From Xanthomarina spongicola (GTDB lineage: Bacteria > Bacteroidota > Bacteroidia > Flavobacteriales > Flavobacteriaceae), in contig NZ_QGGP01000001.1 in assembly GCF_003148645.1 (NCBI RefSeq), positions 372,001 to 436,000 on the forward strand: a stretch of DNA of 64,000 bases. Reading direction: 5' to 3'. Each line of letters starts with the position of its first letter. The stretch's first letter is position 1. Of the stretch, positions 55,647 through 62,904 are shown in pieces. A model generated the notes under the pieces. That model made no database searches and had not been told where the DNA came from. It worked only from the letters and a program-made list of their open reading frames with translations. The translations under genes were made by a program, and so were the position numbers.

Positions 55647-57584
55647 GTGAAAGAAATTTTAAAATATATATTTATTCTTATGCCATTGTTTTTTTATGGA
55701 CAAGATATTTCGGAGTCGATGGACATGATTAGAGAAGCTGAAACAAAAGCTGCATTAAACAAAATGTTTCATCGAGTTAATATGAATACTGGAAATTACG
55801 ATGTAAAATACCATCGATTAGAGTTTGATGTCAACCCAAATCAAGCCTTTATTTCTGGAGATGTAACAACCTATTTTGAGGCAAAAGAAAATCTATCTGA
55901 AGTCACATTCGAGTTAACACAAAATATGATTGTTTCTCAAGTATTACAACGAGGTAATTCGCTTTCATATACTCAAAATACCGACGATGAATTAGTAATT
56001 ACTTTAGATCAAGTTCAAAATATTGGTGTTTTAGATTCTTTAACTATAAGCTATTCTGGAAACCCAATAAGTTCTGGGTTTGGTTCTTTTGAGCAAACCA
56101 CACATAGTGGCGATCCCATAATCTGGACACTTTCTGAACCTTATGGAGCAAAGGGTTGGTGGCCTTGTAAACAAGATTTAATTGACAAAGCAGATTCTTT
56201 AGATGTATATATTACCACACCAACATTAAACCCTTCAAACGAAGAATATATAGCAGTCTCAAATGGATTAGAACAAAGTCAAATAGTAAATGGGAGTTTT
56301 AAAACCACCAGATTTAAGCATGTTTATCCAATTCCTGCTTATTTAGTTGCCATTGCTGTTACAAATTACGAGGTTTATTCTCATACAGTTGAAAACAATG
56401 GAAATCCGTTTGAAATTGTAAATTATGTTTACCCAGAAAATTTAACTTCAGCTCAAGCAAGTACACCTGTTACAGTAGATATAATGAATTTATATTCTAA
56501 TTTGTTTGAAGAATACCCATATGCAAACGAAAAATATGGTCATGCTCAATTTGGTTGGGGAGGAGGCATGGAACACACAACGGTTTCTTTTATGGGTAGT
56601 TTTGGACGAAATTTAATAGCACACGAATTAGCACATCAATGGTTTGGAAATAAAGTAACTTGTGGAAGCTGGAAAGACATTTGGTTAAACGAAGGTTTTG
56701 CTACTTATTTATCTGGCTTGGTTATTGAAAACTTAGATGGAAATTCTTCTTTTATTAATTGGAAACAAAGTTTAAATAATTCCATAACCTCTCAACCAGG
56801 AGGTGCTGTATATTTATCAGACACAGACACTTTAAGTGTAGGTAGAATTTTTAGTGGCAGATTAAGTTATAATAAAGGAGCTATGGTAACACATATGCTT
56901 AGAAAAAAGCTTAGTGATGTGTCTTTTTTTCAAGGCATGCAAGATTACCTAGACCATGTAAATCTATCTTATGGCTATGCTAAAACGGAAGATTATAAAC
57001 AAGTAATGGAAACTGTAAGTGGGCAAAATTTAACAGAATTTTTTAACGATTGGATTTATAATCAAGGTTACCCAAGTTATGCAGTAGAATGGAGTCAACC
57101 TAATTCGAGTCAAGTAAGAATTACCCTTGCACAAACCCAAAGTCACGCATCAGTTTCTTATTTTGAAGCTCCTGTGCCTTTACGACTTATTGGAACTTCT
57201 GGCGAAATACTTGATGTTGTTTTAGACAACACAACTAATAATGAAACATTTTTTAGAAATGTAACATTCCCAGTCAGTAATATACTTTTTGATCCTGAAG
57301 TAGATTTAATATCTAAAAATAATTCGGTTACTTTAAGTATAGATAGTGTAGAATTGGAAAAACAATTACTTCTTTACCCAAATCCAACAACTCATTCTAT
57401 AACAATTCAAAAACCCAAAAGCATTGAGGTTGAGGAAATTAAAATTTATAATTCTTTAGGGCAAATTTTACTAATAACAAATTGGAAACCTAATATAGAC
57501 CTATCAACATTATCTTCAGGATTATTTATTGTTCAATTTCAAACAAATCAAGGAGTAATTAATAAAATGGTGTTAAAAAACTAG
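55647..57584 (+). CDS. M1-family aminopeptidase with T9SS type A tail
   Basis: 645 residues from a GTG. Signal peptide (YIFILMPLFFYGQ), M1 N-terminal beta domain, substrate loop GGGMEH (residues 305-310), zinc motif HELAH (His326, Glu327, His330) with Glu349 in NEGFATYLS. The usual M1 C-terminal helical domain is replaced by a beta-rich part and a type A sorting domain (about 565-645, LYPNPTTHSITIQ, ending GVINKMVLKN). Predicted to be secreted or surface-bound. Peptide range unknown. Confidence 0.92.
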   Translation: MKEILKYIFILMPLFFYGQDISESMDMIREAETKAALNKMFHRVNMNTGNYDVKYHRLEFDVNPNQAFISGDVTTYFEAKENLSEVTFELTQNMIVSQVLQRGNSLSYTQNTDDELVITLDQVQNIGVLDSLTISYSGNPISSGFGSFEQTTHSGDPIIWTLSEPYGAKGWWPCKQDLIDKADSLDVYITTPTLNPSNEEYIAVSNGLEQSQIVNGSFKTTRFKHVYPIPAYLVAIAVTNYEVYSHTVENNGNPFEIVNYVYPENLTSAQASTPVTVDIMNLYSNLFEEYPYANEKYGHAQFGWGGGMEHTTVSFMGSFGRNLIAHELAHQWFGNKVTCGSWKDIWLNEGFATYLSGLVIENLDGNSSFINWKQSLNNSITSQPGGAVYLSDTDTLSVGRIFSGRLSYNKGAMVTHMLRKKLSDVSFFQGMQDYLDHVNLSYGYAKTEDYKQVMETVSGQNLTEFFNDWIYNQGYPSYAVEWSQPNSSQVRITLAQTQSHASVSYFEAPVPLRLIGTSGEILDVVLDNTTNNETFFRNVTFPVSNILFDPEVDLISKNNSVTLSIDSVELEKQLLLYPNPTTHSITIQKPKSIEVEEIKIYNSLGQILLITNWKPNIDLSTLSSGLFIVQFQTNQGVINKMVLKN

Positions 57585-57625
57585 CTAATACTCCTGTATT
57601 TATTTTCTAAATGAGGCTAAAACAT

Positions 57626-57633
57626 TACTTTTG
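57626..57633 (+). promoter_or_regulatory. -7 element of rseP
   Basis: TACTTTTG is an exact TAnnTTTG match 31 bases before the rseP start; the sequence 19 bp upstream is TTTT, one change from TTTG. Confidence 0.5.
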
Positions 57634-57663
57634 CAAATTAATTTACATTAGACACGCATATAC

Positions 57664-59010
57664 ATGGAGTTTGTTATAAAAATATCTCAATTTTTATTGA
57701 GCCTTTCATTACTAATCGTATTACACGAATTAGGTCATTTTATTCCTGCAAAACTATTTAAAACTAGAGTTGAAAAGTTTTACCTATTCTTTGATGTAAA
57801 GTTTTCTTTATTCAAAAAGAAGATTGGAGATACAGTTTATGGTATTGGCTGGCTGCCACTTGGAGGATATGTTAAAATATCAGGAATGATAGACGAAAGC
57901 ATGGATAAAGAGCAAATGGCTCTACCACCAAAACCTTGGGAATTTAGATCTAAACCAGCTTGGCAAAGATTAATTATTATGCTTGGTGGTGTAACTGTTA
58001 ATTTTCTATTAGCTATTCTAATTTATATTGGAATGAGTTATTATTATGGAGATAGAATATTACCAAATGAAAATATTAAAGATGGACTTTTAATAGAAAG
58101 TACTGTTGTTAACAATGCAGGATTATTTACAGGAGATAAAATTATTTCGGTTGATGGGGAAGAAATTGAGCATTTTTCACAAATTTCTGAAAAAGTTCTT
58201 TTTGGAAAAGAAATCACCATTGAAAGAAATGGACAACAGTCTACTGTTGTTTTACCTGAAGATTTTTTAGCACAATTAATTGATTCTAAAGAAAAGAAGT
58301 TTATAGATTTACGCATGCCATTTGTAATTGCTGAAGTGCCAGACACTTCATTTAATAAGGGAAGTGGTATAATAAAAGGTGATATAATTACAGGGTTTAA
58401 TAATCAAGAAACTAAATATATTGACGAAGTTTTACCTGCATTAGAATCTCTAAAAGGACAAGTTGTACAAGCAACTATTTTAAGAGATAATAGCAATATA
58501 CAAATCCCTTTAACAATTAATGATGAAGGAAAATTAGGATTAGTTTATGCAACAGGAGCAACACCTGAAACATTAGAAGCATTAGGTTACTATACTTTTG
58601 AAACTCAAAAATATGGATTCTTTGAAGCCATTCCAGTAGGGATTATTAAATCTAAAGACAAGCTATCTTCTTATATAACTCAAGTTAAGGCCATTTTTAC
58701 TCCAAGTACAGGTGCTTATAAAGGAGTTGGAGGCTTTAAAGCTATTTACGACATATTTCCAGACTTCTGGAGCTGGCAAGTATTTTGGAATATTACAGCA
58801 TTTTTATCTATTATGCTTGGGTTCTTAAATCTATTGCCAATACCAGCTTTAGACGGTGGACATGTTATGTTTTTGCTTTACGAAATGATTTCTGGCAGAA
58901 AGCCTAGCGATAAATTTTTAGAGTATGCACAAATGGTTGGATTTATTCTTTTAATTGCTTTAGTATTGTTTGCAAATGGTAATGATATTTTTAAAGCTAT
59001 TTTTAATTAA
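57664..59010 (+). CDS. rseP: RseP-type site-2 intramembrane protease
   Basis: 448 residues. HELGH zinc site (His21, Glu22, His25) in the first helix, two PDZ-like domains (about 125-205 and 215-290), and the third zinc ligand in PIPALDGGHVMF. It cleaves membrane-bound regulators (anti-sigma factors) within the membrane after a first cut. Its substrate here is unknown. Length is as expected. Confidence 0.95.
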   Translation: MEFVIKISQFLLSLSLLIVLHELGHFIPAKLFKTRVEKFYLFFDVKFSLFKKKIGDTVYGIGWLPLGGYVKISGMIDESMDKEQMALPPKPWEFRSKPAWQRLIIMLGGVTVNFLLAILIYIGMSYYYGDRILPNENIKDGLLIESTVVNNAGLFTGDKIISVDGEEIEHFSQISEKVLFGKEITIERNGQQSTVVLPEDFLAQLIDSKEKKFIDLRMPFVIAEVPDTSFNKGSGIIKGDIITGFNNQETKYIDEVLPALESLKGQVVQATILRDNSNIQIPLTINDEGKLGLVYATGATPETLEALGYYTFETQKYGFFEAIPVGIIKSKDKLSSYITQVKAIFTPSTGAYKGVGGFKAIYDIFPDFWSWQVFWNITAFLSIMLGFLNLLPIPALDGGHVMFLLYEMISGRKPSDKFLEYAQMVGFILLIALVLFANGNDIFKAIFN

Positions 59011-59026
59011 ATTTTTTAAAATATAA

Positions 59027-59057
59027 TTTGTAGTAATTAATAATTAAATTATATTTG
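59027..59057 (+). promoter_or_regulatory. promoter of tRNA-Asn
   Basis: TTTG (59027-59030), exactly 19 bp, then TATATTTG (59050-59057): a full match to the Bacteroidota housekeeping promoter. The leader to the tRNA contains a hairpin ACACTCT/AGAGTGT (about 59089-59109). Confidence 0.8.
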
Positions 59058-59132
59058 CCCTCGCAAAAGCGAAAAAAACACTCTTTTTAAACAGAGTGTA
59101 AGTCAGAAAAAAGACTTTAAAAGACAACATAC

Positions 59133-59209
59133 TCCTCCTTAGCTCAGTTGGTTAGAGCATCTGACTGTTAATCAGAGGGTCCTTAGTTCGAGCCTAAGAG
59201 GAGGAGCCA
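59133..59209 (+). tRNA. tRNA-Asn (GTT)
   Basis: 77 bases. Acceptor TCCTCCT pairs with AGGAGGA; D arm with AGCTCAGTTGGTTAGAGC; anticodon stem CTGAC / GTCAG-like with loop CTGTTAA (anticodon GTT); T arm around TTCGAGC; discriminator G and an encoded CCA (59207-59209). A clean tRNA with no intron. Confidence 0.96.
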
Positions 59210-59215
59210 AATGGG

Positions 59216-59252
59216 AAAAGCCTTTACAGAAATGTAGAGGCTTTTGTTTTTT
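59216..59252 (+). terminator. terminator after tRNA-Asn
   Basis: AAAAGCCTTTACA pairs with TGTAGAGGCTTTT (one T-G) around a GAAA loop and is followed by a T-rich run. Confidence 0.85.
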
Positions 59253-59390
59253 GTATGGGTGAAACATAGGTTAAACAAATAAATAAAAAAGAAAACTGCA
59301 TTTTAGGCGCAAAATTATTGAGCTAGAAGATTTAATTCTAGACTTTATATTCAATTAATATGACAATTTGAGAGGAATAAAATATTTAAA

Positions 59391-59430
59391 AAAGAAGAAG
59401 CATTCAATTTAATAAATGCTTCTTCTTTTT
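59391..59430. terminator. isolated hairpin with terminator form
   Basis: AAAGAAGAAGCATT (59391-59404) and AATGCTTCTTCTTT (59415-59428) pair perfectly (14 bp) around a 10-base loop, and a TT tail follows. No gene lies between it and the tRNA terminator (59253-59390 shows nothing), so it may be the end of a small untranslated transcript or a backup terminator. Confidence 0.55.
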
Positions 59431-59465
59431 ATTACCAACCATCTTTAGTTAAAAGATATTCTTAT

Positions 59466-59504
59466 AAAAGCAGAAAGTAATTAGTGGGATTACTTTCTGC
59501 TTCT
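59466..59504 (-). terminator. terminator of hsp20
   Basis: AAGCAGAAAGTAAT (59468-59481) and ATTACTTTCTGCTT (59489-59502) form a perfect 14-bp stem with a 7-base loop; on the minus strand TTTTAT follows. It resembles the hairpin family at 62153-62943. Confidence 0.85.
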
Positions 59505-59510
59505 TAAATA

Positions 59511-60008
59511 TTAGGTAATTTTTACTACTTTTTTTGTAGATAATTTTTTGGCTTCTGGCTTTTTTTCTAAATCTATTTTTAAAATACCATCTTTATAAGC
59601 CGCTTTTACTTCTTGATTTAAATCAATTGAGTCTGGTAATGTTGAAGATCTTTTAAAAGATTTATAACTAAACTCTTTACAAGTATAGTTGTCTTCTTCC
59701 CCTTCTGTTTTTTCACTTTTTTTACCTTCAACATTCAGTACATTACCATCTATGGTAACTTCAAAATCTTTCTTATTAAAACCAGGTGCTGCAAATTCAA
59801 TTTCAAAATTGTTCTTTTGCTCTTTCACATTCATTGATGGCATAAGGCTATCTTCTTCCAAAAAATCACCATTAAATGCATCATCGAATTTAAAGAAATT
59901 TTGAAGTTCATTTAGGCTAGATGGAAATAGTCTATCTTCCCAAGGTGACAATAATCTGTTTCTAAATGGAGATAATTGTCTGTTTCTGCGTTTTACAAGT
60001 GTTGTCAT
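59511..60008 (-). CDS. Hsp20/alpha-crystallin small heat-shock protein
   Basis: 165 residues. An N-terminal basic start, then a crystallin domain (about 50-155) with EQKNNFEIEFAAPGFNKKDFEV and DGILKIDLEKKPEAKKL; the C-terminal KVVKIT replaces the usual IxI. It is an ATP-independent holdase. The upstream FNR-like box (60077-60088) and -7 element suggest control by oxygen or stress signals rather than heat alone. Confidence 0.93.
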   Translation of the reverse strand: MTTLVKRRNRQLSPFRNRLLSPWEDRLFPSSLNELQNFFKFDDAFNGDFLEEDSLMPSMNVKEQKNNFEIEFAAPGFNKKDFEVTIDGNVLNVEGKKSEKTEGEEDNYTCKEFSYKSFKRSSTLPDSIDLNQEVKAAYKDGILKIDLEKKPEAKKLSTKKVVKIT

Positions 60009-60045
60009 AATATATATTTTTTGGATTAAACATTAATTAATGTTG

Positions 60046-60053
60046 CTAAATTA
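60046..60053 (-). promoter_or_regulatory. -7 element of hsp20
   Basis: TAATTTAG on the minus strand (one mismatch to TAnnTTTG), centred exactly 33 bp from the palindrome at 60077-60088. The expected start site is near 60041, within a 14-bp palindrome (60030-60043). Confidence 0.55.
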
Positions 60054-60076
60054 ATTATCAAATATATTTTCTAAAA

Positions 60077-60088
60077 TGATATATATCA
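60077..60088 (-). promoter_or_regulatory. FNR/Crp-type box upstream of hsp20
   Basis: TGATATATATCA (TGAT-N4-ATCA), followed by GTT, the same form as the boxes at 61790, 62887 and 63037. The remainder of the 458-base gap (60089-60403) shows no gene or clear structure. Confidence 0.65.
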
Positions 60089-60403
60089 GTTTGTTAGGGT
60101 AGTTATTAACTTAGTATCTAATGTTTAATTACACTTTGTAAGTATTGAAACATTTGTAACTTAAAACCTGTAAACTCTAAAATTAATTTATAAATTTTGA
60201 GTTCTAAATCGCCATGCTCTATTAATAAAATAGATATCAAAAGCTAAATCTTTACATTCAATTTTATTAATTTGATGTGTTATTTTATAAACTAGCATGC
60301 TCAATAGCTTTATTATAATTCAATTATAGAAATTGAAATATTTTCTTTAGTGATAATATAGAATGTAGAGTTGAGATATTTCAGCTTCTAATTTTATTTA
60401 AAA

Positions 60404-60437
60404 GAAAACTGCCAAAAAAAATATTTTGACAGTTTTC
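60404..60437 (-). terminator. terminator of the usp-BaeRF unit
   Basis: GAAAACTGCCAAAA and TTTTGACAGTTTTC pair with one mismatch on plus that becomes a G-U pair on minus, so it folds best in the minus-strand RNA; a T-run follows. Confidence 0.8.
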
Positions 60438-60466
60438 AACCAACCAACTAATAAATAGACAAATAT

Positions 60467-60874
60467 TTAATTTGACTTAAAGAAGTCTCTTACCCAAGCC
60501 TTTACTTGGTTTTCGGTCATGCTGTCTGCTTTTTTAACAGCTTTTATTTTAGTAATCAAAGGTTTATAATTGTTATGCAATTCTTCATTAAATTTTTTAT
60601 TAGTTTCGGCTGGACCAAATATTACTAATGCATCTGTATCTTTAATTTCTGAAGCGAGAGACTTAAAATACTTTTTAAGTTGTTGTTTTTCACGATCTAG
60701 GTATTTACTATCTTGAACAACATCTTGTGGACCACCTTTAAATCGAGTTCCAGAACCACCATGAATGCGATAATGATCGACATTTGATGTAATTGTGTGT
60801 AACGTCTCAACACCATTTTCTATAGTGACAATGTGTGCTTTGTTTTTATCTAACCAAATACCTGTATTTTTCAT
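60467..60874 (-). CDS. BaeRF/eRF1-domain-related small protein
   Basis: 135 residues. The start GIWLDKNKAHIVTI, a HxxHGG-like stretch (DHYRIHGGSG), then LKKYFKSLASEIKDTDALVIFGPAETNKKF and a C-terminal MTENQVKAWVRDFF match the small eRF1-like translation-associated family often linked to stress loci. The family is known from its similarity to eRF1 domains; its function is not established. It lies 12 bases after the usp gene and shares its promoter. Confidence 0.72.
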   Translation of the reverse strand: MKNTGIWLDKNKAHIVTIENGVETLHTITSNVDHYRIHGGSGTRFKGGPQDVVQDSKYLDREKQQLKKYFKSLASEIKDTDALVIFGPAETNKKFNEELHNNYKPLITKIKAVKKADSMTENQVKAWVRDFFKSN

Positions 60875-60886
60875 TTTTATATTTTT

Positions 60887-61741
60887 TTAATTTCTTAAAT
60901 CATGCATTACTAAAATTGGTACTTTAGAATGAAATGCTATTCCTTTTACCATTGGCTTAGTTAAAATGCTTCCAAAAAAATTATGCTTTTTATTAATAAA
61001 TGCTACCATATCGCTATCTCTACTTTCTACAAATATGTTTACAGCAGACTCTACAGTATCATGTGATATGGAATGAAATGTATACTTAACACCTTCAAAA
61101 ATTTCTTGGAGCAATTGTTTACGTTCTTTTTGGTTTTCATTTAATTCATTCTCTTCAGAAACATGTAGTATTGCTATAGTTGCATCACATTTTTTACTTA
61201 TGTCTGTTAAATAACTTAATTCTCGTCTTTTGTAATGTGTTTCATAGCTTGTAGGGAATACAATTTCTTTAGGTAAACTCTGTTTAGCATTTTCTGGAAC
61301 AACAATAACAGGACAGTTGCGAACTTTTTCCATTGCATTAACAGCAACACTACCAAATACAGTGCTTTTATCACTTGATTTGCCTTTAGTGCCCATAATA
61401 ACTATTTCAATATCTTTCTGTTCCACAATATCTTTAATCGCATCTATTGGATTATTGAAGACAGAAATAGTTTTAAAAGTATGTTTAGGGTCACCATGTT
61501 CTTTTATAATAAGTTTATCTAGTAGTTTAGATAAATTATCTTGAGACTCAGTTTTTGCCTCTTCAAAAAACTCACTATCTGTCCCTAAATTCATGATATT
61601 TTCTATAAGACTGTTAGTACCCAAGAAGGCGTTAAGTAAATAAAAATCACAAGTTTCATTCTTATATAATTGTAAGGCATAATTAATTGCCAACCAGGAG
61701 TTATTGGAAAAATCGGTAGGAAGTAGAATTTTACGTTTCAT
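60887..61741 (-). CDS. tandem-domain universal stress protein
   Basis: 284 residues with two Usp domains. The first ends with the ATP-binding motif GTKGKSSDKSTVFGS (G-2x-G-9x-G-S) and VIVVPENAK; the second (about 150-284) lacks the full motif and ends PILVMHDL. UspA proteins act in stress tolerance, often in low oxygen or stationary phase. Upstream box 61790-61801 and -7 element 61759-61766 suggest an FNR-like activator. A paralogue lies at 63253. Confidence 0.92.
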   Translation of the reverse strand: MKRKILLPTDFSNNSWLAINYALQLYKNETCDFYLLNAFLGTNSLIENIMNLGTDSEFFEEAKTESQDNLSKLLDKLIIKEHGDPKHTFKTISVFNNPIDAIKDIVEQKDIEIVIMGTKGKSSDKSTVFGSVAVNAMEKVRNCPVIVVPENAKQSLPKEIVFPTSYETHYKRRELSYLTDISKKCDATIAILHVSEENELNENQKERKQLLQEIFEGVKYTFHSISHDTVESAVNIFVESRDSDMVAFINKKHNFFGSILTKPMVKGIAFHSKVPILVMHDLRN

Positions 61742-61758
61742 TGCTTCAATTATTTAAA

Positions 61759-61766
61759 TAAAGATA
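61759..61766 (-). promoter_or_regulatory. -7 element of the usp operon
   Basis: TATCTTTA on the minus strand, one mismatch to TAnnTTTG, centred 33 bp from the box at 61790-61801. Confidence 0.55.
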
Positions 61767-61789
61767 AGTTGTAACTAGTTGGTAATAAA

Positions 61790-61801
61790 TGATATATATC
61801 A
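61790..61801 (-). promoter_or_regulatory. FNR/Crp-type box upstream of usp
   Basis: TGATATATATCA followed by GTTT, identical in its core to the hsp20 box and 49 bases before the usp start. Confidence 0.65.
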
Positions 61802-61865
61802 GTTTAAGATCTATTTTTTTGAAGGAATGACCATAAAAGGAATATTTAATTGGAAACCAATTTGA

Positions 61866-62132
61866 TTAATAGTCGATTTAAAAAACAAATTTTCAAAAAC
61901 AAGTAAAACTTTGGAAAACGTCTATATTGCTTTAAAGAAGCATGGTACTCCAAAACTAATACACATTGTTTCGGTTATTGGTTCAAAAACTGGAGTGGGA
62001 TATGTTAAAAAGATTTTTCCAGAAGACACACATTTATGGATAGCCACAATCGACGATACCTTAAGTAGTAAGGGTTATATAATTCCTGGACTTGGTGATG
62101 CTGGAGATCTATCATTTGGTCTAAAACTCTAG
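61866..62132 (+). pseudogene. upp: C-terminal remnant of uracil phosphoribosyltransferase
   Basis: The frame from 61866 to 62132 encodes about 88 residues, of which the last 70 match the end of UPRT: LENVYIALKKHGTPKLIHIV, then HLWIATIDDTLSSKGYIIPG and the uracil-binding end GLGDAGDLSFG. The N-terminal two thirds, including the PRPP-binding region, is missing and the upstream sequence has stops. The only starts (TTG at 61911) give a protein without the active site. It is therefore a broken copy, probably left after deletion or rearrangement. Confidence 0.85.
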
Positions 62133-62149
62133 ACAAATTCTTGTATAAA

Positions 62150-62175
62150 AAAAACGGGAAGCGTAACTTCCCGTT
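62150..62175 (-). terminator. hairpin H1, terminator on minus strand
   Basis: AACGGGAAG (62153-62161) pairs with CTTCCCGTT (62167-62175); on the minus strand eight T follow at once. It is the clearest terminator of the H1-H5 series, but no ordinary gene lies upstream of it on that strand for 1.1 kb. Confidence 0.85.
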
Positions 62176-62220
62176 CCAGAAGAGATTAAATTGTTAGAAA
62201 ACCTAATGGTTTAATAACAC

Positions 62221-62310
62221 TTAAAACTCTTCATGACCTCCTAAATTACCAAAATTGGCAATTAAGGCGTGTACTTTAAAGAAACAGGAAGTAGAAACTT
62301 CCTGTTTCAT
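62221..62310 (-). CDS. possible 29-residue peptide overlapping hairpin H2
   Basis: The ATG at 62310 opens 29 codons: KQEVSTSC (coded by H2) then FFKVHALIANFGNLGGHEEF. No Shine-Dalgarno or -7 element is evident. Related but frame-broken copies lie at 62389-62500 (RKQEVPASCF and, in +1 frame, IIANAKAYYGDFEAIF) and near 62560-62670 (RKQEVSTFCFL and, in +1 frame, THRLNIEKCLICNEEF). The relation suggests a tandem family of tiny genes or of noncoding units. Coding is uncertain. Confidence 0.35.
   Translation of the reverse strand: MKQEVSTSCFFKVHALIANFGNLGGHEEF
62281..62308 (-). terminator. hairpin H2
   Basis: GAAACAGGAAGT and ACTTCCTGTTTC pair perfectly (12 bp) around a 4-base loop. In minus-strand RNA the loop is UUCU and a moderately T-rich run follows. 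Confidence 0.6.
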
Positions 62311-62388
62311 CTGAAGATTTTAATGATATTGATTAACTTTTTCTAATCGCTAATATGCAATCATTACTGATTAAAATTAGCTTTTTAG

Positions 62389-62500
62389 TTAAAAAATAGC
62401 TTCAAAATCTCCATAGTAGGCTTTAGCATTTGCAATAATAAAACCTATATGTTTTTTAAAAGCAGGAAGCCGGAACCTCCTGCTTTCTTGAAAAGTTCAA
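62389..62500 (-). pseudogene. frame-broken paralogue of the 29-codon ORF
   Basis: From TTG at 62500 the frame reads KQEVPASCF and stops (62456-62458). Skipping one T at TTTTAAA brings the frame into KKHIGFIIANAKAYYGDFEAIF, similar to the end of the peptide at 62221-62310. A one-base slip or a decayed copy would both explain this; decay or noncoding descent is the simpler reading. Confidence 0.3.
62456..62487 (-). terminator. hairpin H3
   Basis: AAAGCAGGAAG (62459-62469) pairs with CCTCCTGCTTT (62476-62486). The single mismatch on plus becomes a G-U pair on minus. On the minus strand TTTTAAAAAA follows. Confidence 0.6.
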
Positions 62501-62631
62501 TTATATTATTTCTCCTATAGCACTTCCAATAACTCTTTATTACTAAAAAACCATTAGAACTATAAGCCAAATTATAGCATTTGAACTCTTCATTACAGAT
62601 TAAGCATTTTTCAATGTTTAACCTGTGTGTT

Positions 62632-62852
62632 TTATAAGAAACAGAAAGTCGAAACTTCCTGTTTCCTGTTTAGAGTCTAAATATTATCATCTAATTCAAA
62701 TAAACTTCAATGCATCTTTATTTCTAAATAAATTCTAAAAGTCTAATAAATTAAATAATAGTTTTAAACTCAATATATAGTCTATAAGGTCTTACGATTT
62801 ATAGACTTGTATTTTAAAGTTCATCAATGATTCAAAGAGCGTTTTAATTATA
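62632..62852 (-). ncRNA. candidate small RNA from FNR-like box at 62887 to hairpin H4
   Basis: The box (62887-62898) and -7 element TATATTAG (62856-62863) predict a minus-strand start near 62852. Transcription to H4 would give about 210 bases. Within it AGTCTATAA pairs with TTATAGACT (about 62787-62815). Only ORFs of ten codons or less are seen, for example MNFKIQVYKS. No known RNA family is recognised. Confidence 0.4.
62638..62665 (-). terminator. hairpin H4
   Basis: GAAACAGAAAGT and ACTTCCTGTTTC around CGAA. In minus-strand RNA the loop is UUCG and the mismatch becomes a G-U pair, so it folds as minus RNA. T-rich sequence follows. Confidence 0.6.
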
Positions 62853-62855
62853 ATA

Positions 62856-62863
62856 CTAATATA
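62856..62863 (-). promoter_or_regulatory. -7 element of the candidate RNA 62632-62852
   Basis: TATATTAG on minus, centred 33 bp from the box at 62887-62898, the same spacing as at hsp20 and usp. Confidence 0.5.
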
Positions 62864-62882
62864 GAGGATATTACTTTTATTT

Positions 62883-62902
62883 AAACTGATATATATCAGT
62901 TT
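62883..62902 (-). promoter_or_regulatory. FNR/Crp-type box, 20-bp perfect palindrome
   Basis: AAACTGATATATATCAGTTT is perfect over 20 bp, the best of the four boxes. No protein gene lies on either side within 700 bases, apart from the small structures described. Confidence 0.65.
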
Positions 62903-62904
62903 TA

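Noticed and set aside
62389-62500. Programmed +1 frameshift as in prfB
   Set aside because: A slip at TTT-T is possible, but there is no stimulatory Shine-Dalgarno-like site upstream and no intact product to support it. Kept only as an alternative.
62500-62670. Open minus-strand frame with KCLICNEEFKCY that looks like a zinc-finger peptide
   Set aside because: It has no ATG, and the frame runs through two hairpins. It is better seen as part of the decayed repeat units.
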